Source: Mycobacterium malmoense (GTDB taxonomy: Bacteria > Actinomycetota > Actinomycetes > Mycobacteriales > Mycobacteriaceae). Taken from it: a stretch of 64,000 nucleotides of DNA. Position 1 is the first letter of the stretch; the number at the start of each line of letters is the position of its first letter. A program made the position numbers and the translations under genes. The notes under the pieces are model-generated. The model made no database searches and had not been told where the DNA came from. It saw only the letters and a list, made by a program, of their open reading frames with translations. The stretch is from the NCBI RefSeq assembly GCF_019645855.1, contig NZ_CP080999.1:3906001-3970000 (forward strand), written 5' to 3'. This document shows, piece after piece, positions 47,655-55,579 of this stretch.

Positions 47655-48323
47655 ATGGACGGCACGGACGCGGAAACCCCCGGCCAGACGGCCCCCAGCC
47701 GGGCCGAATCACTCTGCGCGCACGCCGAAGGGTCGATATCGGAGGATGCGCTCATGGCCGCCGCCCGCGAGCGCGCCGTGGAAATCGGCGCCGGGGCGGT
47801 CACGCCCGCGGTCGGTGCGTTGTTGAGCCTGTTGGCCAAGCTCAGCGGCGGCAAGGCCGTCGCGGAGGTGGGTACCGGCGCGGGGGTCAGCGGGCTCTGG
47901 TTGCTGTCGGGCATGAGCGACGACGGCGTGTTGACGACGATCGATATCGAGCCCGAGTACCTGCGGCTCGCCAAGCAGGCGTTCTCGGAAGCGGGTGTCG
48001 GGCCGTCGCGCACCAGGCTGATCAGCGGCCGCGCCCAAGACGTGCTCACCCGGCTCGCCGACGAGTCATATGACCTGGTGTTCATCGACGCCGACCCCAT
48101 CGACCAACCGGATTACGTCGTCGAGGGCGTGCGGCTGCTGCGCCCCGGCGGCGTCGTCGTGGTGCATCGGTCGGCGCTGGGCGGGCGCGCCGCCGATCCG
48201 ACGGCGCGCGACGCCGAGGTGGCCGCGGTGCGCGAGGCGGCCCGGCTCATCGCGGAGGACGAGCGGCTCACCCCCGCGCTGGTGCCCCTCGGCGACGGCG
48301 TTCTTGCCGCGGTCCGCGACTAG
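47655..48323 (+). CDS. SAM-dependent O-methyltransferase (Rv1220c-like)
   Basis: 222 residues. Class I methyltransferase of the COMT/CCoAOMT type: SAM motif VAEVGTGAGVSGLWL (about 64-78), acidic residue in DIEPEYL, and metal-binding LVFIDADPID (about 140-149). Catechol-like or other hydroxyl acceptor expected; substrate unknown. Divergent from sigE, with both promoters in 47453-47654. Its stop codon's last base is the first base of the following 27-bp hairpin. Confidence 0.9.
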   Translation: MDGTDAETPGQTAPSRAESLCAHAEGSISEDALMAAARERAVEIGAGAVTPAVGALLSLLAKLSGGKAVAEVGTGAGVSGLWLLSGMSDDGVLTTIDIEPEYLRLAKQAFSEAGVGPSRTRLISGRAQDVLTRLADESYDLVFIDADPIDQPDYVVEGVRLLRPGGVVVVHRSALGGRAADPTARDAEVAAVREAARLIAEDERLTPALVPLGDGVLAAVRD

Positions 48324-48382
48324 CCGAGCAGACGCAAAACCCCCATTTCCGGTGCGAAATGGGGGTTTTGCGTCTGCTCGGC
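48323..48382. terminator. 27-bp perfect hairpin (GAGCAGACGCA family)
   Basis: 48323-48349 and 48356-48382 are exact reverse complements around a 6-base loop (CGGTGC). The outer arm CGAGCAGACGCA is shared with the elements at 33273 and 54029; the inner arm (AAACCCCCATTTC) is different and fully compensated. It separates the methyltransferase from the TetR-ABC operon. No T-tract. Confidence 0.88.
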
Positions 48383-48400
48383 GTGGGCGCTTGACCCAAG

Positions 48401-48438
48401 GCTGAACGTGCGTTTAATGTGCTGAACATGCGTTCAGC
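48401..48438. promoter_or_regulatory. Paired TetR-type operators
   Basis: GCTGAACATGCGTTCAGC (48421-48438) is a perfect 7-4-7 palindrome that includes the ATG of the regulator gene. A degenerate copy, GCTGAACGTGCGTTTAAT, lies exactly 20 bp upstream (48401-48418). Two sites two helical turns apart over the start codon suggest autorepression of the tetR-ABC operon. Confidence 0.75.
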
Positions 48439-49066
48439 CGACCTCACTGCCGCGGCCCGGATCCGCGACGCGGCTATCGAGCAGTTCGGCGAGCGCGGGT
48501 TCGGGGTCGGGCTGCGCGCGATCGCCGAAGCGGCGGGAGTGAGCGCGGCGTTGGTCATCCACCACTTCGGCTCCAAGGAGGGCCTGCGCAAGGCCTGCGA
48601 CGACCACATCGCCGAGGAGATCCGCAGCGGCAAGTCGGCAGCGATGCAGTCCAGGGATCCCGCGACCTGGTTCGCGCAGATGGCCGAGATCGAGTCCTAC
48701 GCGCCGTTGATGGCCTACCTCGTGCGTAGCATGCAGACCGGCGGCGAGCTAGCAACGGCGTTGTGGCACAAGATGATAGACGATGCCGAGGTGTACCTGG
48801 ACGAAGGGGTGCGGTCGGGCACGCTCAAGCCAAGCCGCGATCCCCGGGCGAGGGCGAAGTACCTGGCCATCACCGGCGGCGGCGGCTTCCTGCTGTATTT
48901 GCAAATGCATGAAACCCCAACGGATCTGCGTGCCGTGCTACGCGACTACGCCCGGGAAATGGTGCTGCCCGCCCTCGAGATCTACACCGACGGATTGATG
49001 GCGGACAGCACCATGTACCACGCATTCCTCGCCGCCGACGATCAAGGAGAATCCCATGCCGTCTGA
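48428..49066 (+). CDS. TetR-family repressor of an ABC exporter (Rv1219c-like)
   Basis: 212 residues. Helix-turn-helix at about 5-50 (LRAIAEAAGVSAALVIHHFG), then a large helical ligand domain ending in a C-terminal extension (MADSTMYHAFLAADDQ). The counterpart Rv1219c represses its own operon with Rv1218c-Rv1217c in M. tuberculosis. Its ATG lies inside the downstream operator. It overlaps the ATPase gene by 11 bp. Confidence 0.92.
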   Translation: MRSADLTAAARIRDAAIEQFGERGFGVGLRAIAEAAGVSAALVIHHFGSKEGLRKACDDHIAEEIRSGKSAAMQSRDPATWFAQMAEIESYAPLMAYLVRSMQTGGELATALWHKMIDDAEVYLDEGVRSGTLKPSRDPRARAKYLAITGGGGFLLYLQMHETPTDLRAVLRDYAREMVLPALEIYTDGLMADSTMYHAFLAADDQGESHAV

Positions 49067-49988
49067 CAATTTCGCGCCCATCGAAATCCGTAGCTTGAGA
49101 AAGAATTACGGTTCCGTGCGCGCGTTGGACGGCCTCGACCTGACGGTGCGTGAGGGCGAAGTGCACGGGTTCCTCGGTCCGAACGGGGCCGGGAAGTCGA
49201 CGACGATCCGCATCCTGTTGGGCCTGGTGAAAGCCGACAGCGGAACCGTCCGGTTGCTGGGCGGCGACCCGTGGACCGAGGCGGTCGACTTGCACCGCCA
49301 AATAGCCTACGTGCCAGGCGATGTGACGCTGTGGCCCTCGCTCACCGGCGGCGAAACCATCGACCTGCTGGCCCGCATGCGCGGCGGCCTCGACCAGAAA
49401 CGTCGCGCCGAGCTGATCGAGCGATTCGACCTCGACCCGCACAAGAAGGCCCGCACCTACTCGAAAGGCAACCGCCAAAAGGTCTCCCTGATTTCAGCGT
49501 TCTCGTCACACGCCAGGCTGCTTCTGTTGGACGAGCCCAGCAGCGGCCTGGACCCCTTGATGGAAAACGTGTTTCAGCAGTGCGTCGGCGAGGCGCGCGA
49601 CCGTGGCGCGACGGTCTTGCTGTCCAGTCACATCCTGGCCGAAACGGAAGCGTTGTGCGAAAGGGTGACCATCATCCGCGACGGCAAGACCGTCGAAAGC
49701 GGCTCGCTGGACTCCATGCGGCACCTCAGCCGCACCTCGATCAAGGCCGAAATAACCGTCGACCCAGGTGATCTCAGCCGCATCAAAGGCGTGGAGGATG
49801 TCAGCATCGACGGCACCACGCTGCGCGCCCAAGTCGACGGCGAAAGCCTCGGGGAACTCATCCGGGCGCTCGTCGATGCCGGTATACGCAGCCTCGTGAG
49901 CCAGCCGCCAACCCTCGAGGAACTCTTCCTGCGCCACTACGACACGACCGACGGCCGGCGCGAACACAGGCAGGTGTCGGCGCGATGA
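49056..49988 (+). CDS. ABC exporter ATP-binding subunit (Rv1218c-like)
   Basis: 310 residues. Walker A GPNGAGKSTT (about 39-48), signature YSKGNRQKV (a variant of LSGGQ, as in many drug/daunorubicin-type exporters), Walker B LLLLDEPSSGLD, H-loop SSHILAE, and a C-terminal regulatory domain of about 80 residues. Works with the next gene. In M. tuberculosis this transporter has been linked to efflux of several inhibitor classes. Coupled to tetR by overlap. Confidence 0.93.
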   Translation: MPSDNFAPIEIRSLRKNYGSVRALDGLDLTVREGEVHGFLGPNGAGKSTTIRILLGLVKADSGTVRLLGGDPWTEAVDLHRQIAYVPGDVTLWPSLTGGETIDLLARMRGGLDQKRRAELIERFDLDPHKKARTYSKGNRQKVSLISAFSSHARLLLLDEPSSGLDPLMENVFQQCVGEARDRGATVLLSSHILAETEALCERVTIIRDGKTVESGSLDSMRHLSRTSIKAEITVDPGDLSRIKGVEDVSIDGTTLRAQVDGESLGELIRALVDAGIRSLVSQPPTLEELFLRHYDTTDGRREHRQVSAR

Positions 49989-51628
49989 GCACCGCCACCT
50001 TGGACCGGCCGCGCCACCCGGCGCATCCGGCGCCCCGGACCGGTTCGAACTTCTCGGGAACGCTCGGGCTGCTGCGGCTGTATTTGCGCCGCGACCGGAT
50101 CTCGTTGCCGCTGTGGGTACTACTGCTGTCGGTGCCGCTGGCCACGGTCTACGTCGGCAGCATCGAGAAGGTTTACCCCACCCAGGCCGCCCGCGCCGGA
50201 TTCGCGGCCTCCATCACGGCCAGCCCGGCCCAGCGTGCGCTCTACGGGCAGATCTACAACGACAGCCTTGGGGCCGTTGGCATTTGGAAGGCCGGGATGT
50301 TCCACCTGCTCATCGCGGTGGCCGTCATCCTGACGGTGATCCGGCATACCCGCGCCGACGAGGAGACCGGCCGGACCGAATTGGTCGACTCGACCGCGGT
50401 CGGCCGGTATGCCAGTCTCAGTGCGGCGCTGATGTTGTCGTTCGGGGCGTCGATCGCCACCGGCGCGATCGGCGCGGCGGGATTGCTGACAACCGACGTC
50501 CCGCCCGGCGGGTCACTCGCTTTTGGGGCGGCGCTGGCCGGCTCCGGCCTGGTCTTCACCGCGGTGGCCGCGGTGGCGGCGCAGCTGTCGCCGAGCGCCA
50601 GGTTCGCCCGCGGTGCCGCGTTCGCCGCATTGGGCGTCGCATTCGCGCTGCGGGCCGTCGGTGACGCAGCTGATGGCAAGCTGTCATGGCTCTCGCCGCT
50701 GGGGTGGTCACTTCAGGTCAGGCCGTACGCGGGCGATCGCTGGTGGGTCCTGCTGCTGCATCTGGCGACGGCTGCGGCGCTCACGGTGGTGGCGTATCGG
50801 CTGCTCGCCGGCCGCGATGTTGGCGCCGGACTGATCGCCGAGCGGGCCGGTCCCGGCGCCGCTGCCCCGTGGCTCGGCAACGTCTTCGGGCTGGCGTGGC
50901 GGCTTGACCGCGGCGCGCTGCTCGTGTGGACCGTGGGCCTATGCCTGTACGGCCTGCTGATGGGCAGCGTGGTGAACGGCATCGGCGACGAGCTGGGCGA
51001 CAGCGGCGTCGCGCGTGACATCGTCGCCCGGATGGGCGGAACCAGCGCCCTGGAGGACGCCTTCATCGCGGTGGCGTTCACCATGATGGGGATGGTGGCC
51101 GCCGCGTTCGCCATCTCGCTCACCATGCGACTGCATCAGGAGGAGTCCGGCCAGCGCGCCGAGGCGGCACTGGCCGGCGCGGTTTCCCGAAATCGCTGGC
51201 TGGCAAGCCATTTGGTAGCCGCGCTGGTGGGATCCGCGGCCGCGATGCTAATCAGCGGATTCGCGGGCGGGCTGATCTACGGCGTCGCGGCCGGCGACGT
51301 CGGCGGCAAGCTGGCCGTCGTCGTCGGTGCCGCGGCCGCACAGCTGCCCGCCGTCTGGCTGCTCGCCGCGGTGACGATCGCAATCTTTGGTCTGACGCCG
51401 CGGTTCACACCCTTGGCGTGGGGCGTGCTGGTCGGGTTCATCGCCGTGTACCTGATCGGTGAGCTGGCCCAATTCCCGCAGTGGTTGCTCGATCTCGAAC
51501 CGTTCGCACACACTCCGCGGGTCGGCGCCGACTTCACCGCCGTGCCACTGCTATGGCTGCTGGCCCTCGACGCGGCGCTGATCGTCCTGGGAGCCATGGC
51601 TTTTCGACGTCGTGATCTACGTTGTTAG
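49985..51628 (+). CDS. ABC exporter permease subunit (Rv1217c-like)
   Basis: 547 residues, about 12 membrane helices in two repeats of six, each with an external loop after its first helix. Begins with a cytosolic basic/proline stretch (RPRHPAHPAPR) and LLRLYLRRDR. Overlaps the ATPase stop by four bases (ATGA). No substrate can be deduced. Confidence 0.92.
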   Translation: MSTATLDRPRHPAHPAPRTGSNFSGTLGLLRLYLRRDRISLPLWVLLLSVPLATVYVGSIEKVYPTQAARAGFAASITASPAQRALYGQIYNDSLGAVGIWKAGMFHLLIAVAVILTVIRHTRADEETGRTELVDSTAVGRYASLSAALMLSFGASIATGAIGAAGLLTTDVPPGGSLAFGAALAGSGLVFTAVAAVAAQLSPSARFARGAAFAALGVAFALRAVGDAADGKLSWLSPLGWSLQVRPYAGDRWWVLLLHLATAAALTVVAYRLLAGRDVGAGLIAERAGPGAAAPWLGNVFGLAWRLDRGALLVWTVGLCLYGLLMGSVVNGIGDELGDSGVARDIVARMGGTSALEDAFIAVAFTMMGMVAAAFAISLTMRLHQEESGQRAEAALAGAVSRNRWLASHLVAALVGSAAAMLISGFAGGLIYGVAAGDVGGKLAVVVGAAAAQLPAVWLLAAVTIAIFGLTPRFTPLAWGVLVGFIAVYLIGELAQFPQWLLDLEPFAHTPRVGADFTAVPLLWLLALDAALIVLGAMAFRRRDLRC

Positions 51629-51635
51629 GAGCGTC

Positions 51636-52310
51636 ATGAAAACCGGTGTTCGGCTGACGACGTCCTCGATTCTCGGGTTGGCCGCATTCGGCCTCGTCCT
51701 GTTCGTGCCGGCCGGCACACTGAATTATTGGCAGGCATGGGTTTTCATCGCCGTGTTCACGGCGACATCGGCCATCCCCACGATCTATCTGGCGCGGGCG
51801 AACCCGGCGGCCCTGCGGCGACGCATGCATGCCGGGCCACGCGCGGAAACGAGGATGGCTCAAAAGATCATCATCGTCGGCTCGTTTGTGGATCTCTTCG
51901 CGATGATGGCGTTCAGCGCGTTCGACCATCGAATGGGCTGGTCGCACACGCCCGTCTGGGTGTGCCTGCTCGGCGATGTGCTGGTCGCGGCCGGGCTCGG
52001 CATCGCCATGCTGGTGGTCATACAGAACGGTTACGCGGCCGCCACCGTCACGGTGGAGACGGGCCAGAGGGTGGTCGCCGACGGTGTCTACAAGTTCGTC
52101 AGGCACCCGATGTATGTGGGCAACGTGATCATGATGTTGGGCATACCTTTGGCACTCGGGTCTTACTGGGGGCTTCTGTTCGTCATCCCGGGCGTCGTGG
52201 TGCTCGTCTTCCGCATCCTCGACGAGGAAAGGCTACTCACCCAGGAGTTGGCCGGGTACCGCGAATACGCGCAGCGGGTGCGGTATCGATTGGTACCCAA
52301 CGTGTGGTAG
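51636..52310 (+). CDS. Isoprenylcysteine carboxyl methyltransferase-like membrane protein (Rv1216c-like)
   Basis: 224 residues from ATG 51636 behind AGGAG, 7 bp after the permease gene. Five or so membrane helices. The C-terminal ICMT/PEMT signature includes GVYKFVRHPMYVGN and DEERLLTQELAGYREYAQRVRYRL, the SAM-binding half of integral-membrane methyltransferases. Acceptor unknown. Part of the TetR-ABC transcript. Confidence 0.88.
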   Translation: MKTGVRLTTSSILGLAAFGLVLFVPAGTLNYWQAWVFIAVFTATSAIPTIYLARANPAALRRRMHAGPRAETRMAQKIIIVGSFVDLFAMMAFSAFDHRMGWSHTPVWVCLLGDVLVAAGLGIAMLVVIQNGYAAATVTVETGQRVVADGVYKFVRHPMYVGNVIMMLGIPLALGSYWGLLFVIPGVVVLVFRILDEERLLTQELAGYREYAQRVRYRLVPNVW

Positions 52311-52339
52311 CGGCCGGGCCGGCCCCCTAAGGTATTGGC

Positions 52340-54025
52340 GTGGCCCAAAACCCGGCACCCACCCTGGACCGGCCGTGGCGGCGTCCCGGCGCTCTCCGAT
52401 ACGCACTGGAACGGATTCGCGCCGTCGCCAAGCCCCCGGTGACCGTCACCGATCCGCCGAGCGACATCGTGATCGACCGCGATATCGGCGTGCCGACACG
52501 CGATGGAACGGTGTTGCGGATCAATGTCTGCCGGAAGAGCGACGACGTCGCGCGTCCGGTCATCCTGAGCATCCATCCCTACGGCAAGGACAAGCTGCCG
52601 AGGCGGCGGGGCAAGAGGTGGACGTTCTCGCCGCAGTACCGCCTGTTGCGCCAGCCGAAACCGGTGGCCTTCTCGGCCCTGACCGGTTGGGAGGCCCCGG
52701 ACCCGGCCTGGTGGACCGCCCAAGGCTTCACCGTGGTCAACGCCGACTCGCGCGGCTGCGGCCATTCCGACGGCACCGGAAAACTGCTGTCGCGCCAGGA
52801 GGCCGAGGACACCTACGACCTGGTGCAGTGGATCGCCGGCCAGCCGTGGTGCGACGGCAATGTCCTCATGCTCGGGGTGTCATACCTGGCCATCAGCCAG
52901 TACGCCGCCGCCGCGTTGCAGCCGCCGGCGCTGCGGGCGATCTGCCCGTGGGAGGGCTTCACCGACGCGTATCGCGAGCTGATGTTTCCGGGCGGGATTC
53001 GGGAGACCGGCTTCGCGCGGCTGTGGGGCCGCAACGTGTATCGGGCGACACGGCAGAGCTACAACCTCGCCCAGATGCAGGAGGAGCACCCGCTGCGCGA
53101 CGACTTCTGGCGCTCACTGGTGCCCGACCTGTCGGCGATCAAGGTGCCGATGCTGGTCTGCGGCAGCTTCTCGGACAACAACCTGCACAGCCGGGGTTCG
53201 ATGCGGGCCTTCACCCGCGGCGGCTCCACCCACGCCCGCCTCTACACCCATCGGGGCGGCAAGTGGGCGACGTTCTACTCCGAGGCGGCGCTGGCCGAGC
53301 AGCTCAAGTTCTTCCGCGACGTGCTGGACGGCGCACCCGATTCCCGTAGCGTCCGCCTCGAGGTGCGTGAGGACCGCGACACCATCACCGCGGTGCGCGA
53401 AGAGGCCGAGTGGCCGCTCGCCCGAACCCGTTGGCGGCCTTTATATCTGGGTGATGCCGGGGTGCTGGCGCCCGAGCGGCCGTCGGCGGTGGGCAGCGTC
53501 GCGTTCGAAACACATTCCCGCGCAGCGGTATTCAGCTGGACGGTGCCCGCGGACGTCGAGCTGACCGGCCCGATGGTGGCCCGGTTGTGGGGCGAGCTGG
53601 ACGGCTGCGACGACGCCAACCTGTTCGTCGGCGTGGAGAAGTGGCGCGACGGGCGGTTTGTCGGATTCGAGGGCTCATACGGCTACGGCCGCGACCGGGT
53701 GACCACCGGCTGGCAGCGGGTCGCGCTGCGCGCGCTGGACCCCGAGCTCTCGCGGCCATGGGAACCCGTCCCGGCATGCACCGAGCCGCGGCCCGTCTCC
53801 GCCGGTGAGGTGGTCGCGATCGACGTCGCGCTGGGGCCCTCCGCGACCTTGTTCCGCGCCGGCGAGCAGCTACGCCTGGTGGTGGCCGGACGCTGGCTGT
53901 GCCCGCGAAATCCTCTCAGCGGCCAGTTTCCGGCGGCCTACGCCAACCCGCCGCGCGGTCGCGTCACCCTGCATTGGGGCCCGCAATACGACGCGCACCT
54001 GCTGATCCCGGCGATCCCCGGGTAG
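52340..54025 (+). CDS. CocE/NonD-family alpha/beta hydrolase (Rv1215c-like)
   Basis: 561 residues. X-Pro dipeptidyl-peptidase-like (S15) fold: oxyanion/leader region NADSRGCGHSDGTG (about 134-147), nucleophile elbow GVSYLAISQ with the likely catalytic Ser (about 178), and an acid/His region in the middle (HRGGKWATFYS). A C-terminal jelly-roll domain (about 345-560) includes VPADVELTGPMVARLW. Predicted to hydrolyse an ester or amide; cytosolic. Last gene of the run from the tetR gene; the intergenic gap is 29 bp. Confidence 0.87.
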   Translation: MAQNPAPTLDRPWRRPGALRYALERIRAVAKPPVTVTDPPSDIVIDRDIGVPTRDGTVLRINVCRKSDDVARPVILSIHPYGKDKLPRRRGKRWTFSPQYRLLRQPKPVAFSALTGWEAPDPAWWTAQGFTVVNADSRGCGHSDGTGKLLSRQEAEDTYDLVQWIAGQPWCDGNVLMLGVSYLAISQYAAAALQPPALRAICPWEGFTDAYRELMFPGGIRETGFARLWGRNVYRATRQSYNLAQMQEEHPLRDDFWRSLVPDLSAIKVPMLVCGSFSDNNLHSRGSMRAFTRGGSTHARLYTHRGGKWATFYSEAALAEQLKFFRDVLDGAPDSRSVRLEVREDRDTITAVREEAEWPLARTRWRPLYLGDAGVLAPERPSAVGSVAFETHSRAAVFSWTVPADVELTGPMVARLWGELDGCDDANLFVGVEKWRDGRFVGFEGSYGYGRDRVTTGWQRVALRALDPELSRPWEPVPACTEPRPVSAGEVVAIDVALGPSATLFRAGEQLRLVVAGRWLCPRNPLSGQFPAAYANPPRGRVTLHWGPQYDAHLLIPAIPG

Positions 54026-54028
54026 CGC

Positions 54029-54086
54029 CGAGCAGACGCAGAATCGCCCATTTCGGCACGAAAATGGGCGATTCTGCGTCTGCTCG
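54029..54086. terminator. 25-bp perfect hairpin (GAGCAGACGCA family)
   Basis: 54029-54053 pairs perfectly with 54062-54086 around an 8-base loop. The outer arm CGAGCAGACGCA is shared with 33273 and 48323. A second, competing 9-bp hairpin (CTCGCGAGC at 54083-54091 with GCTCGCGAG at 54105-54113) overlaps its 3' arm. It lies between the converging hydrolase and glgC genes, where H37Rv has PE14. Confidence 0.87.
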
Positions 54087-54116
54087 CGAGCGGGAGGTGC
54101 CCCGGCTCGCGAGAGC

Positions 54117-55331
54117 TTAGATCCAGACGCCCTTGCCGACGGCGACCACACCGCCGGCGCTGATCGCGAAGCGCTCGCGGTCCTTCTCCAGATCCACGCC
54201 GACCATCTCGCCGGGCCCGACGACGACGTTCTTGTCCAGGATCGCGTGGCGCACCACCGCGCCGCGGCCGACCCGGGCGCCGGGCATGATCACACTGCCC
54301 TCCACGATCGCGCCGTCGTCGACCACGACGTTCGACGAGAGCACCGAGTTGCGCACCGAGGCCGCCGAGATGATGCTGCCGGCACCCACCACCGACTCCT
54401 GAGCCGAGCCGCCGTTGACGAATTTGGCCGGCGCCAGGTTCTCCGATTCGCCGCGAATCGGCCATCGCTTGTTGTACAGGTTGAACACCGGGTGCACCGA
54501 CACCAGGTCCATGTGCGCGTCGTAGAACGCGTCCAGCGTCCCGACGTCACGCCAGTAGCCCCGGTCGCGGTCGGTGGCGCCGGGCACTTCGTTGTCGGAG
54601 AAGTCGTAAACGGCGGCCATCCCGTCGTCCACCAGTCGCGGGATGATGTCACCGCCCATGTCGTGATCCGAATGGTCGTCATCGGCGTCGGCGCGGATCG
54701 CGTCGATGAGCACCTTGGTGGTGAAGATGTAATTGCCCATCGACACGAACGTCGACTCCGGGTCGTCCGGGGTTCCCGGCGGATCCAGTGGCTTCTCCAC
54801 GAAACTGCGGATGCGCCCGGACTCGTCGGCGTCGATGCAACCGAACGCGGTGGCCTCGCTGCGCGGAACCTTGATGCCGGCCACGGTCGCGCCGGCCCCG
54901 CTATCGATGTGGAACCGGACCATCTGCTCGGGGTCCATGCGGTACACGTGGTCCGCGCCGAAAACCACTATGTAGTCGGGGTCTTCGTCGAAGATCAGGT
55001 TGAGCGATTGATAGATCGCGTCGGCGGAGCCGGTGTACCAGCGCGGGCCGAGGCGCTGCTGCGCGGGCACCGGCGTGATGTACTCACCGGCCAGCCCGGA
55101 CAACCGCCAGTTCTGCGAAATGTGACGGTCGAGTGAATGCGACTTGTATTGGGTGAGAACGCAGATCCTCAGATACCGGGCGTTGACGAGGTTGGAGAGC
55201 ACGAAGTCGATCAGCCGATAGGCGCCACCGAAGGGAACCGCGGGTTTGGCCCGGTCCGCGGTCAGCGGATACAGCCGCTTGCCCTCACCGCCGGCCAGGA
55301 CGATGCCCAGCACGTGTGGTGCTTCCCTCAT
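54117..55331 (-). CDS. glgC: Glucose-1-phosphate adenylyltransferase GlgC
   Basis: 404 residues from ATG 55331, the same length as M. tuberculosis GlgC. Nucleotidyltransferase motif VLAGGEGKRLYPLT (about 10-23) with RAKPAVPFGG, glucose-1-phosphate site FVEKPLDPPG, and metal Asp in VVFGADHVYRMD. The C-terminus is a left-handed beta-helix. Makes ADP-glucose for GlgM/GlgA, so feeds maltose-1-phosphate, glycogen and capsular glucan. Divergent from glgM across a repeat-bearing region. Confidence 0.96.
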   Translation of the reverse strand: MREAPHVLGIVLAGGEGKRLYPLTADRAKPAVPFGGAYRLIDFVLSNLVNARYLRICVLTQYKSHSLDRHISQNWRLSGLAGEYITPVPAQQRLGPRWYTGSADAIYQSLNLIFDEDPDYIVVFGADHVYRMDPEQMVRFHIDSGAGATVAGIKVPRSEATAFGCIDADESGRIRSFVEKPLDPPGTPDDPESTFVSMGNYIFTTKVLIDAIRADADDDHSDHDMGGDIIPRLVDDGMAAVYDFSDNEVPGATDRDRGYWRDVGTLDAFYDAHMDLVSVHPVFNLYNKRWPIRGESENLAPAKFVNGGSAQESVVGAGSIISAASVRNSVLSSNVVVDDGAIVEGSVIMPGARVGRGAVVRHAILDKNVVVGPGEMVGVDLEKDRERFAISAGGVVAVGKGVWI

Positions 55332-55429
55332 GGCTCCAAACCTATCGGCCGCCGCGGACCGCTGCCAGGGGGAATCCGCGTCTGCCGCTCTGACGGACTG
55401 TCTGTCAAGGTATTTGGTGGGCGGCTCGA

Positions 55430-55568
55430 CGCGCGGGCCGCATCCGGCTGAGGTCGAAATTGTCCGGCTCCTCAGCGGCCCAACTCGCGGGCCGCATCGT
55501 CGCCGGCTCAGGTCGAAATTGTCCGGCTCCTCAGCGGCCCAACTCGCGGGCCGCATCGTCGCCGAACT
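55430..55568. repeat. 59-bp tandem repeat between glgC and glgM
   Basis: GGTCGAAATTGTCCGGCTCC starts at 55452 and 55511 (period 59). Each copy also includes CTCGCGGGCCGCATCGTCGCCG, and a partial, diverged copy (GCGGGCCGCATCCGGCTGA) precedes them at about 55434. The array lies in the glgC-glgM promoter region, ending about 12 bp before the glgM start, so copy-number change could alter glgM expression. Confidence 0.88.
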
Positions 55569-55579
55569 ACGGTGCGGGT

